NCBI RefSeq assembly: GCF_001552675.1
Contig: NZ_BCRQ01000022.1
Coordinates: 1-40,166 of the forward strand
Source of the DNA: Alicyclobacillus sendaiensis NBRC 100866
GTDB taxonomy: Bacteria; Bacillota; Bacilli; Alicyclobacillales; Alicyclobacillaceae
Direction of reading: 5' to 3'
DNA length: 40,166 nt
Both the position numbers and the translations under genes were made by a program. Of the stretch, positions 1 to 7,891 are shown in pieces. Each line of letters opens with the position of its first letter. The stretch's first letter is position 1. The notes under the pieces were generated by a model, which saw nothing but the letters and a program-made list of their open reading frames with translations, searched no databases and had not been told where the DNA came from.

Positions 1-64
1 TCACGTTGGCAGTGGTAGTCGTATGCTGTCAACTGCAAACGGAGTTACGCGTAGGCCAGGGCCT

Positions 65-238
65 TTACGTCAACACCCGCCACAGCGTCGCCCCCGAGAC
101 CAACAGCGAGATCACGGCTAGGGCGCCGGCCGATACCGACGCCACCGGTCCACTCTTGTGCCCGGCCCAGCGCATGAACGACAGCGTGTACACGAAGATA
201 CAGACGGGAATGACCATCGCGAACAGATACTTAAACAT
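65..238 (-). CDS. Small two-helix membrane protein, candidate germinant-receptor D subunit
   Basis: Encodes 57 residues starting MFKYLFAM. Two hydrophobic segments (about residues 3-21 and 34-54) flank a short polar loop, so it is probably a helical hairpin in a membrane. The start is fixed by a strong AGGAGGG ribosome site about six bases upstream. The gene begins inside the last codons of the gerB-like gene (8-base overlap), so the two are probably translated together. Small two-helix D subunits are known beside some GerA-type operons in Bacillus and modulate receptor function; they are distinct from the GerD lipoprotein. Size, topology and position fit that group. The assignment is inference, since such short proteins share little sequence. 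Confidence 0.6.
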   Translation of the reverse strand: MFKYLFAMVIPVCIFVYTLSFMRWAGHKSGPVASVSAGALAVISLLVSGATLWRVLT

Positions 239-1355
239 GGCGCACCCTCCTGTGTCGCTGCCGAGATCGTTTGATCCAACCGCTGAGAAGAACTGCCACC
301 GGGACCGCGAACACGACAATCCAGCCCCACTTCAGCAGATAGGTTCCGTCAAATTCGATCACGTCCATCCAGTTCTGCGGCCACATGCCGAGTGAAAAGG
401 ACAAAAGCACAATCGCGGGAACGGCGGGGCGATACGTGGGCCAGCTGAACGCCTTCGCCAAGAGGTACGCCGAGCCCCACATGGTGACGGCCATGCGGAC
501 CGTGGCCGCCGTCACCCACAGGAAGATGAAGATGCTCTCAAGCCGTTGGAAGAAGGGTCCCATGTGGATCATGCGGGCCAAGCGGTACAGCGCGAAGGAC
601 GTCTTGCCCGTCTCGGCAGCCGGAAACACCATGTGGTACGACAGCACCAGAAACACAAGCAAGAGCGTCGATACGATGATGCTCACGGCGCCAATCCGGC
701 GCATCTTCTTCGGGTTGTTGACATGCGGGAAGATGATGGTCAAAAGCAGCACATTGGCAAAGATGGAACTGTACTGCATGGCGCCCATGAAGACGCGCAC
801 GGGCCCCGTGCCCCAGAGGGGAAGCAACAGATACGGGCGCCACCAGTTGACCGTCATCAGGCATACGCCGACCAATCCCACGAGCAGAATGGGCAGGAAG
901 ATGAACGCCGTGCGGCAGATGCCCTCGATACCCGCGTACGCGATGTACCCCACGGCAAACATGAACACCGCGCCGACGAGGAGCAGCGGCGTGGACGGCA
1001 ACACGGTGCTCACCACATTCTCCGTGAACTCCCGCATGACCGCGGCCGTCGAGCACAGGAAGTATAGCGCAAACACAAGCGCAATGAAGATGGCTCCAAA
1101 CCGCCCAAACACCTCTTTGGCAATCTCGACGATGTCAAGATTTTGGAAGTACTTCCTCATGATCCACTCGACCAGATAAAACAGCACCAAGGTCAACGCC
1201 CCGGAGAAAATCGGCTCCATCCACGCCGCCTCGTACGCGCTGAAACTGATGTAGCGGGGATAGGTGAGAAATGCGTTCGTCGCGACGAAGATGATGAGCA
1301 TCGCGGTCATCTCTGCGGCGGGGACCTTCGCGTTCCTCTTGCCCGACTGGCTCAT
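231..1355 (-). CDS. GerB-type spore germination permease subunit
   Basis: Encodes 374 residues, typical of the GerAB/ArcD/ProY family, with about ten membrane helices covering almost the whole chain. GerB subunits sit in the spore inner membrane and form the germinant-binding part of a GerA-type receptor. The ATG at 1355 overlaps the TGA of the upstream gerA-like gene as ATGA, which indicates translational coupling and a 1:1 complex. A GGAGGGGG site lies about 11 bases upstream. The same frame stays open upstream through the whole gerA gene, but that extension is a shadow and carries no family sequence. The third usual subunit, a GerC lipoprotein, is not visible before the window edge. The ligand cannot be read from sequence. 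Confidence 0.9.
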   Translation of the reverse strand: MSQSGKRNAKVPAAEMTAMLIIFVATNAFLTYPRYISFSAYEAAWMEPIFSGALTLVLFYLVEWIMRKYFQNLDIVEIAKEVFGRFGAIFIALVFALYFLCSTAAVMREFTENVVSTVLPSTPLLLVGAVFMFAVGYIAYAGIEGICRTAFIFLPILLVGLVGVCLMTVNWWRPYLLLPLWGTGPVRVFMGAMQYSSIFANVLLLTIIFPHVNNPKKMRRIGAVSIIVSTLLLVFLVLSYHMVFPAAETGKTSFALYRLARMIHMGPFFQRLESIFIFLWVTAATVRMAVTMWGSAYLLAKAFSWPTYRPAVPAIVLLSFSLGMWPQNWMDVIEFDGTYLLKWGWIVVFAVPVAVLLSGWIKRSRQRHRRVRHV

Positions 1356-3151
1356 GCGTTGCCATCCCCCTCCCCAGCTTCTCTCCGCGTCGTAGCCGAC
1401 CACGGGCGCGTCATCGGGTTTTGCCGCCAACTCCGGAGCGTGTTCAAAAACGCCGGCCGATTGTTCATACCCCAGATGGGGCCGCGCACCAAGACGTCTC
1501 TGGCCGCGCCGCTGATGGGCGCCACCGGCGACAAGAACGGCACGCCAAACGACTTCAGCATCGACAGCCGCACGATGTACACCACAAACAAGATGGCGAT
1601 CCCGTAAAACCCAAGCACGGCCCCCGCGATGAGAAACGCGAAGCGAAGAATGCGAATCGCCATACTCAGTTCGTAGCTCGGCACCGTGAACGAGGCAAGC
1701 GCCGTCGTCGCCACCACGATGACGAGCAACGGACTGACAATGCCCGCCTGCACGGCCGACTGACCTATGATCAAAGCCCCAACTATACCAATTGTAGGAC
1801 CAATCACCGATGGTATCCTGATGCCCGCTTCGCGGATCAGCTCGATGGCGAACTCCATCAGCAGCACTTCGACCACCACCGGAAACGGCACCTGTTCCCG
1901 GCTTCCCGCGATGGCCAACATGAGATCCGTCGGCAACATTTCTGAGTGATAATTCGTCACCGCGATGTACAGCCCCGGCAGCAGCAGGGCGGTGAGCAGG
2001 GCGACCCAACGAATGGCGCGAATGAACGTCCCTGGGATGATCCGCAGATTGGTGTCTTCGGAGGTGTGCATGAGCGACCACAGCACCACCGGCACGATGA
2101 TCGCCACCGGGCTGTGCCCCACAAAGATGGCGACGTATCCTTCGGCCAACATCGCAGCGACGCGATCCGGCCGCTCCGTCACGAGCACCTGAGGAATTAT
2201 CATGCTGGGCCGATCTTCGATGAACTGCTCCAACATCCCCGCGTCGAGCACGTAGTCGACGTCGATGTCGGAGATCCGACGGCGGACCTCCTTGACGAGC
2301 TTTGGATTCGTCAACCCATGGATGTACATGATGGCGACGTCCGTCTTCGCAAGATTGCCAACGGCGTGAATCTCGGTCACCAAGTGCTCCGAACGGAGCC
2401 GCATGCGCACCAGACCGGTGTTCGTGCGGAAGTTCTCCGTAAACGCGTCCTGGGATCCACGGACCACGTTTTCCATCTTGGGTGTGCTGACGCTTCGGTG
2501 CTCCCAGCCCTTCGACTCCACCACGAGCGCCGCGTCGCACCGGTCTAAGAAGACGACGGTCGATCCCGCCAGGATGTTGAACACCGCCTCCGACCACTTC
2601 TCGATGAGCTGAGTCTGATGTCCGGGGACGAGGTGATCGACCACGTACGTGAGCACGCGCTTGGGGTCGTCCGCGAGGTGCGACCAGACCATCAGGGGTT
2701 CGAGGATGGCCCAGTTGATGACGTTCTTGTCCACTAGTCCATCCACGTAGACCACCATCCCGCGCCAAGGCGCGCGGCCCTCGACGCCAACCACAAACTC
2801 GCGGATCACAATGTCTTTGTTTTGGGGCAGGTGAAAGAAGCGGGAAAGGCGGCGCTTCATGTCGTCGAGATCGAGCTCGATGTGGTCCTGCTGACCGGCG
2901 TGCGCCTTTTCGACGGCTTCCTCGTACTCTCGCTCCGCCCGGCGCAGAAACGCGCGCATCGAGACAGGCTTTTTGGCGGTGTCCATCTTGTTTTCCGCCG
3001 TCGTGAAGTTGACCGACTCCACGTTCGGCTCGTCACCGTACTTGGCAGCTTCCTGGTCGTCGTCGTCGCTCGTCAGGGAAAAGTCGTCGTTCAAGATGGT
3101 ATCGTCGACGGTCAACAGCCTTTTCAGCGCGCCTCCAACGCCCACGTTCAC
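1352..3151 (-). CDS. GerA-type spore germination receptor subunit A
   Basis: Encodes 599 residues. The family core begins near residue 97, and the conserved soluble part includes SQDAFTENFRTN (about 233-244). The C-terminal membrane domain runs from about residue 378 to 530 and includes PFPVVVEVLLME (422-433), a GerA signature. GerA subunits oligomerise in the spore inner membrane and act as ligand-gated ion channels that start germination. The first 95 residues form an acidic hydrophilic extension (DDDD at 29-32), so the protein is longer than many family members. The start is GTG at 3151, with an AGGGG site eight bases upstream. The gene is first in a gerA-gerB-small-protein block, 77 bases after ypmS. 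I saw no convincing forespore promoter in that gap. Confidence 0.93.
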   Translation of the reverse strand: MNVGVGGALKRLLTVDDTILNDDFSLTSDDDDQEAAKYGDEPNVESVNFTTAENKMDTAKKPVSMRAFLRRAEREYEEAVEKAHAGQQDHIELDLDDMKRRLSRFFHLPQNKDIVIREFVVGVEGRAPWRGMVVYVDGLVDKNVINWAILEPLMVWSHLADDPKRVLTYVVDHLVPGHQTQLIEKWSEAVFNILAGSTVVFLDRCDAALVVESKGWEHRSVSTPKMENVVRGSQDAFTENFRTNTGLVRMRLRSEHLVTEIHAVGNLAKTDVAIMYIHGLTNPKLVKEVRRRISDIDVDYVLDAGMLEQFIEDRPSMIIPQVLVTERPDRVAAMLAEGYVAIFVGHSPVAIIVPVVLWSLMHTSEDTNLRIIPGTFIRAIRWVALLTALLLPGLYIAVTNYHSEMLPTDLMLAIAGSREQVPFPVVVEVLLMEFAIELIREAGIRIPSVIGPTIGIVGALIIGQSAVQAGIVSPLLVIVVATTALASFTVPSYELSMAIRILRFAFLIAGAVLGFYGIAILFVVYIVRLSMLKSFGVPFLSPVAPISGAARDVLVRGPIWGMNNRPAFLNTLRSWRQNPMTRPWSATTRREAGEGDGNA

Positions 3152-3228
3152 TGGAGCAACCCCCTATGCGAACAGGTTCCTCGCGCATTTAGCTTGCTCC
3201 AGGCGGCAGAAGTTATCCGAGCGGGCGA

Positions 3229-3819
3229 TCACGGCACGTTTTGGGAAAGAGTCTGGGGAGGGATGGCGAGATTCAGCGAGAGCTTCTTCGCAGTGGAAGA
3301 ATATTGCACGACGCGAACGGCGAACGGCTTGGCCGGCCGCTCGGTGAAATTCAACGCGATATTCTGGGTAGCCCCATCCACCTGGATCCAGTTGGGCAAG
3401 GAGGCGCGCTCGAGGACAGAGAAGACGACGGAACGCGGGATGGGGATGAACGACAGTTGCGCGCTGTCTACATGCAGAATGAGATTCCCGTTTTGCGCGA
3501 TGGGGGTTACCACGAACTCCATGGGCAGGGCGTGATCGAGGACCTTGACGGCGAAATCGCACACCCACGTGTCGCCGAATTGGACATTCGCGGACTCGAG
3601 CACTCGCCCGACCTCCGGATCGTGCGCGATGGCGTATGCGAGGTACGCGTTGATGGCGTCCGCTCCGATATCGACTTGGACGGTGGGCGCATTCGCGGGC
3701 ACAGGGGCGACCGGCGCGGCGCTGCGGCCGGACTGGGGAAGGCTGTTCCACAGGATGAGTCCCGCAATCACGGCGAGCAGATCCAACGCGGCGAGCACAA
3801 TGAAAAGCCGCCTCCACAT
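3229..3819 (-). CDS. ypmS: YpmS-like membrane-anchored protein (DUF2140)
   Basis: Encodes 196 residues. An N-terminal hydrophobic segment (about residues 4-24) anchors a soluble outer domain. After a Pro/Ala-rich linker the domain reads VDIGADAINAYLAYAI, like the start of the DUF2140 fold, and ends in IALNFTERP and further beta-rich sequence. YpmS-type proteins are conserved in Bacilli but have no firmly established function. The start at 3819 is supported by a GGAGGGAGG site; a GTG seven codons upstream is less likely. It follows nth with a 17-base gap, so it probably shares that transcript. The family call rests on length, topology and a few motifs, so it is moderate. Confidence 0.65.
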   Translation of the reverse strand: MWRRLFIVLAALDLLAVIAGLILWNSLPQSGRSAAPVAPVPANAPTVQVDIGADAINAYLAYAIAHDPEVGRVLESANVQFGDTWVCDFAVKVLDHALPMEFVVTPIAQNGNLILHVDSAQLSFIPIPRSVVFSVLERASLPNWIQVDGATQNIALNFTERPAKPFAVRVVQYSSTAKKLSLNLAIPPQTLSQNVP

Positions 3820-3836
3820 CGGACTGCCTCCCTCCG

Positions 3837-4499
3837 TCACCCTTGCTCTGCCCTGACACGCGCCTGGCTTTGCGCGTACTGGCACAAATCCGCCACGGGA
3901 CAGATGTGGCACTTCGGCTTGCGAGCGGTGCACACCCGCCTGCCGTGCAAGATGAGCGCGTGGTGCGCCTTGGTCCATAATTCAGGCGGCAACTTCGCGC
4001 ACACCTGCTGCTCCGTCTTGAGCGGATCGCTCGAATGCGCGAGGCCGATGCGGTTCGTCACGCGCTGCACGTGCGTGTCCACGGCAAACGCGGGCACGCC
4101 GTAGGCGTTCGAAACCACGACGTTCGCCGTCTTCCGTCCGACGCCGGGCAGCTCCATCAGGCGTTCACGACTTTTCGGCACCTCGCCGCCGTAGGCGTCG
4201 ACGAGGATGCGCGCCGTCTCCACGATATGCTTGGACTTCGATCGAAATAACCCCACTTCGCGAATGTCTTCCGCGACCTCGTCCGGGCTCGCCTTCGCAA
4301 ATGCCTCGGGGCCGCGATACTTCGCAAACAGCCTCGGGGTCACCATGTTGACGCGCTCATCGGTGCATTGCGCCGACAGCATGGTGGCGACGAGCAGTTC
4401 GAACGGCGTTGTGAAGTGCAGCTGGCAGCGCGCGTCCGGATACGCCTCGAGAAGGCGTTCCACAACGCGCACCGACGTCTCGCGGTCTAGTTCGGCCAT
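3837..4499 (-). CDS. nth: Endonuclease III (DNA glycosylase / AP lyase)
   Basis: Encodes 220 residues. Nth removes oxidised pyrimidines from DNA and cuts at the abasic site during base excision repair. The helix-hairpin-helix LPGVGRKTA lies at 117-125 with the catalytic lysine K123, and the catalytic aspartate is D141 in VDTHVQRV. Four cysteines (C190, C197, C200, C206; spacing C-X6-C-X2-C-X5-C) form the 4Fe-4S site. All key residues are present. The start at 4499 has a GAGGGGG site upstream and lies 13 bases inside the end of the nucleotidase gene, so the two are probably coupled. MutY, encoded at 17499-18650, is a relative with a Tyr at the lysine position. Confidence 0.96.
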   Translation of the reverse strand: MAELDRETSVRVVERLLEAYPDARCQLHFTTPFELLVATMLSAQCTDERVNMVTPRLFAKYRGPEAFAKASPDEVAEDIREVGLFRSKSKHIVETARILVDAYGGEVPKSRERLMELPGVGRKTANVVVSNAYGVPAFAVDTHVQRVTNRIGLAHSSDPLKTEQQVCAKLPPELWTKAHHALILHGRRVCTARKPKCHICPVADLCQYAQSQARVRAEQG

Positions 4500-5938
4500 C
4501 CGCGCTTCCCCCTCTCTTCCACCGGATTCACCACGTCGTAGCGCGGGAGCCGCGCGCGCTCCACGCGGCCGGGATCGCCGATATGCTGAATGAGGAGCTC
4601 CCGCACCAACGGACGCTGATAGGTCACATCTCTCGCGCGCCGGAACGGCGGAAACAAGGGGGACAGCCACAGGTACTCACACGTGATGACGCGGTAATCG
4701 CGATCCGGCTCGAGCGCCCTCCCGCCGAGCAAGACACGGCGCACCCGCCGCCCCTCGGCCCGCTGCTCGACCTCGGCGACCGCCCCGGAGATGGCGAGGA
4801 CGCCGATCTTGCCACCTCGAAATCCGAACCCGATGCCCTGGCGGTCGTAGATCTCAGGCTTCAGGGCCAGATTGATGGCCTCGAGGATGTCGGCGCCCCG
4901 CAGAGTCACCACGATGGGCCTGGTCGGCGTCGGGCACGCGCCGAGCAGGTGTTCCATGGTGATGGTGCCCGGCAACAGGCTCGCGTTGAGCGCGCCTGCC
5001 ATCATCAGGGCGAGATCGCCCTCGAAGGCGTCGTACAGGATGTCCGTGAGGAGGTTGGCAAACGTGCACTCGTCCTCATAGGCGAGCTGCAGCCGCTCCG
5101 GCGTGGCCGCCACGGGGCGCCGCAGTTGCCGCTCGGCGAACGCCTGCTCTCGGGCGTACACCTGCATCATGCGCGCGTCCAGTGGCGCCCAGGGCTCCAC
5201 GGCGATCCGTTCCGAGCGCGCCACAACCCGGCCATCGAGGCGCTCGAGGACCGTGTGCCCGAAGGAAAACCCGTGCTTCCCGGGCTGGAAGACGGCCGTG
5301 TGGCCGACGTACTCCGCCGCGTGCATGGTTTCGTGCGTGTGCCCACCGAGGACGCACGTGATCTGCGGCAACTCGCGCGCCAACGCGAGGTCAAAGCGAA
5401 GCCCCATGTGAGACAGGCATACGATGGCGTCGACCCGCTGCGTCAGAAGCTCGGCCACAGCCCGTCGAGCGGCCTCAACCGGATCCAGCACGCGGACGCC
5501 AAGCATGCGGTACGGCAAATCGTAGTTGGGCGTCAGACCGAACGCGCCAATGCGCATCCCGCCCACTTCGTAGACGTGTGTATCGCGAAAGAACGAAAAA
5601 GGGCTTCCATCCGAGCGCCGCAGATTCGTGCCAAAGGCGACAGCGCCAGACCGCCTGACGAGTTCCTCCCATCGCTCCACCGGGATGGTGAGGCCCTCGT
5701 TGTTGCCGAAGATCCAGCCGTCAACCCCGAGCGCGCGCATGAGATCCGCGTTCAACAGGCCGCACGTCGCTTCCGTCTCCGGCCGCACGCGATCCAGCAC
5801 GTCGCCGAGATCGAACGTGAGCGAAATTTCGCCGTCGCGATCGAACGCAGCTCTCATCGCGCGGATCTGCGCCCCGATGCGCATGTGGTTCTCGAGCCGA
5901 CTGTGGAGATCGTTCATGTGAAGGAGGTGAATGCGCAC
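4487..5938 (-). CDS. yunD: YunD-like 5'-nucleotidase / metallophosphatase
   Basis: Encodes 483 residues with no signal peptide, so probably cytoplasmic. The N-terminal calcineurin-like phosphatase domain shows metal-binding motifs MNDLHSR (D10, H12), DLGD (43-46), GNNEG (78-82), LSHMGL and GGHTHE. The C-terminal part resembles the 5'-nucleotidase substrate domain. The family usually has GNHE; GNNE here is, as I recall, a feature of the YunD group. It probably dephosphorylates nucleotides or hydrolyses UDP-sugars, but the substrate cannot be told. The start is GTG at 5938 with a GGGGTG site. It begins 12 bases after yktB ends and overlaps nth by 13 bases, so it lies inside a tight operon. Confidence 0.85.
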   Translation of the reverse strand: MRIHLLHMNDLHSRLENHMRIGAQIRAMRAAFDRDGEISLTFDLGDVLDRVRPETEATCGLLNADLMRALGVDGWIFGNNEGLTIPVERWEELVRRSGAVAFGTNLRRSDGSPFSFFRDTHVYEVGGMRIGAFGLTPNYDLPYRMLGVRVLDPVEAARRAVAELLTQRVDAIVCLSHMGLRFDLALARELPQITCVLGGHTHETMHAAEYVGHTAVFQPGKHGFSFGHTVLERLDGRVVARSERIAVEPWAPLDARMMQVYAREQAFAERQLRRPVAATPERLQLAYEDECTFANLLTDILYDAFEGDLALMMAGALNASLLPGTITMEHLLGACPTPTRPIVVTLRGADILEAINLALKPEIYDRQGIGFGFRGGKIGVLAISGAVAEVEQRAEGRRVRRVLLGGRALEPDRDYRVITCEYLWLSPLFPPFRRARDVTYQRPLVRELLIQHIGDPGRVERARLPRYDVVNPVEERGKRGWPN

Positions 5939-5950
5939 GTCGACACCCCG

Positions 5951-6586
5951 TTACTTGTGCGCGATGGGACGGGCTATCGCGTACAGCCCGCAGCCAGGGA
6001 TGAAGGTCTGCTCCACCCACCGCACGAAGTCCTCGCCCGACATGCGCACCGCTTCCTCTCGGACGATGGTGCGCCCCACGAGCATCTCCGCTTTCTTCAC
6101 CGCGGCCAATCGCTCCCCGACGCGTCGCAGTCCGTCCGCGCCGAGATCGCGCACGAGCTTGAAATCAGGGGAGGTATGGTCTTCGATCACGGCGAAATCG
6201 CTCGGCAGCATGGCGAAGATCTCCTCGCTCTCTGCGGCCACCCGCGCGCCAAAGGCAGCTTTGTCGATGCCCTCGTCGATGTAGCCGAACACCGCGAACA
6301 CGTGCGTGGAAAAAAGCCCAATCTGGAAATGAGGATGCTTCTTGTAACCCCGCGGATCCGCGCTGAAGGCCACCCACGTGCTTTCCGGCGGATGGACCGT
6401 GCGGCGCGCGTGCTTCGCCACGTGCGTATGCATCGGCACGCCGAGCTTTTCCGCCAGCCACGGCTCGAAATGCTCGGCCAGCTGAATGAACTTCGGCTGG
6501 ATCCGTGCACGGATACGTTCCATGCGCGGAGCGAGACCTGGTTCCGTCATCGCGTCAAAGTCGTCAGTGGTCCACCCTGCAAACAC
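5951..6586 (-). CDS. yktB: YktB-like protein (DUF1054 / UPF0637)
   Basis: Encodes 211 residues, close to the usual 210 of this family. Recognisable family sequence includes FAGWTTDDFDAM at the N-terminus, ERIRARIQPKF, HVAKHARRTVHPP, GYKKHPHFQIGL and STHVFAVFGYIDE. The function of the family is not established. GTG at 6586 is chosen because an AAGGAAGGTG ribosome site sits six bases upstream and the length then matches the family. A second GTG at 6595 is possible. The gene follows mrfB by 31 bases and precedes the nucleotidase by 12, so co-transcription is likely. No catalytic motif is evident. Confidence 0.88.
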   Translation of the reverse strand: MFAGWTTDDFDAMTEPGLAPRMERIRARIQPKFIQLAEHFEPWLAEKLGVPMHTHVAKHARRTVHPPESTWVAFSADPRGYKKHPHFQIGLFSTHVFAVFGYIDEGIDKAAFGARVAAESEEIFAMLPSDFAVIEDHTSPDFKLVRDLGADGLRRVGERLAAVKKAEMLVGRTIVREEAVRMSGEDFVRWVEQTFIPGCGLYAIARPIAHK

Positions 6587-6617
6587 CGCCCGCACCTTCC
6601 TTATGCGTTTGCTCCCT

Positions 6618-7889
6618 CTACAGTAGACGACGCGCGTCGGCCTGGCAAGCCGCTTCCCGCTCGAGCTTGCGGCGAATGCGCTCGATCCGCCGCGCAATCT
6701 CTCCGTATTCGCGGGCTGCTCCGTCCATCCGGGCCTGCGCCGCCTGTGCAGCCTCGAGGGCCTTGGCGAGATCGCGCCGGCGATGCTCGAAGTACTTCGC
6801 AACCTCCACGAGCGGCTCGGGGCGATGGGGAAAGTCGTTCGCCAGTTCCAACCAAATGGAACTCGCTTCCTCCCATTGGCCGCGGCGCTTCAGAAAGAGG
6901 CTGAACAGCCAGCGGGCCCGCCAGTCCGCGTCCTCCTGCTCGACGGCCCTGCGAAACTGCGCGTCTGCGGACTCCCACTCCCTCCACGCGTCAAACCAAG
7001 TCGCGAGCCCCACGTGCGGAGCCGCGTGCGACCACGAGCGCCGCTCCTCGAGCGCTTCCGCAATCTCAAGCGCGAGGCGGGCCAACGTGCAGACATCGCG
7101 GAGATTGTGGGCGAACACGTCTTCCATCGAGGCGAGCGGCGCGCCCTCGACGTAGGCGAAGTAACGAAGCGGCGCCTCACGGCCGGGGACATCGCCCTCT
7201 CGCTTCACGCCGAGCACGCCTTCCACGTCGGCCAGCTTCATCCTCCCCACCACGCCCTTCCACAGTCTGCGGGCTGGGTGGAGCAGGTCCAGGTGCGCCG
7301 GTTCGGGAGGGTGCAATCCGTACAGCACACACCGATTCACGAACAGCGGCCAGTCGTACGACTTCCCGTTGTACGTGACGATCACGCCGTCCTTTTGCGC
7401 GAAACGTTCGGCAAGAAGCCGGACCGCCGCGCCCTCGGCCGCGTAATCCGGGACGAAGTACTGGGCCACGCGAAACTCATCGTCGGCAAAATAGCCGAGG
7501 GCGTGCAAAAACGGCACCGTGCCTCCGCCGTGCCCGAGCCCGGTGGCCTCGATGTCGTAAAACACCATCCGCTCCGGCGCCAGGTCGGCCTTGGCCAACC
7601 GGCTCAGGCGGCCGAGATCGCAGGAGAGAAAATCAGCGAACGGGCGCCCTCCGTAGTGTGTGCAGAGATCGAAGCCTGTCTCGCGCACCCAGACCGGGCC
7701 ATGCGGCGTCGGAATCGCTTGAAACCCCGCGTCCGCGAGTTCGGCCTCGCGAGGGCTCTCTGGGCAATTCGCCCGCGCCAACGGCGAAGATTCGCGCGCC
7801 TCGCCGGCTGGGGCCACGGCCTCGCTGACCCTGCGCACGCCCGCCGTCCGCTCGAGTTCCTTCAGCTTTTCCAGCAGGCTGCGCGCCAT
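6618..7889 (-). CDS. mrfB: MrfB (YprB) DEDD-type 3'-5' exonuclease
   Basis: Encodes 423 residues. With MrfA it forms the mitomycin repair pathway of Bacillus, which removes mitomycin C adducts independently of UvrABC. The RNase H-like exonuclease domain occupies about residues 105-275. Candidate metal ligands are D112 and E114 (FYDIEATGLG), D179 (TYNGKSYDW) and D265 (HNLRDVCT), so the DEDD set is intact. The C-terminal third has helical TPR-like pairs around 290-380 and a basic end. It begins two bases after the mrfA stop, which indicates coupled expression. The ribosome site is a G-rich run (GGGGGG) ten bases ahead of ATG. Nothing suggests decay. Confidence 0.93.
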   Translation of the reverse strand: MARSLLEKLKELERTAGVRRVSEAVAPAGEARESSPLARANCPESPREAELADAGFQAIPTPHGPVWVRETGFDLCTHYGGRPFADFLSCDLGRLSRLAKADLAPERMVFYDIEATGLGHGGGTVPFLHALGYFADDEFRVAQYFVPDYAAEGAAVRLLAERFAQKDGVIVTYNGKSYDWPLFVNRCVLYGLHPPEPAHLDLLHPARRLWKGVVGRMKLADVEGVLGVKREGDVPGREAPLRYFAYVEGAPLASMEDVFAHNLRDVCTLARLALEIAEALEERRSWSHAAPHVGLATWFDAWREWESADAQFRRAVEQEDADWRARWLFSLFLKRRGQWEEASSIWLELANDFPHRPEPLVEVAKYFEHRRRDLAKALEAAQAAQARMDGAAREYGEIARRIERIRRKLEREAACQADARRLL

Positions 7890-7891
7890 GC

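Noticed and set aside
1-64. Start of a GerC lipoprotein gene after the small membrane gene
   Set aside because: No start codon with a ribosome site or signal sequence is visible on the minus strand in these 64 bases. A TTGACA at 27-32 has no -10 box at the right distance within the window.
6-395. A 129-codon plus-strand frame at the left edge
   Set aside because: It is antisense to the small membrane gene and the end of gerB, which have strong ribosome sites and family features.
1356-2768. N-terminal extension of the gerB reading frame across gerA
   Set aside because: The frame is open to 2768, but the translated part lacks membrane segments and family sequence and overlaps gerA fully in another frame. 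The ATG at 1355 coupled to the gerA stop explains gerB.
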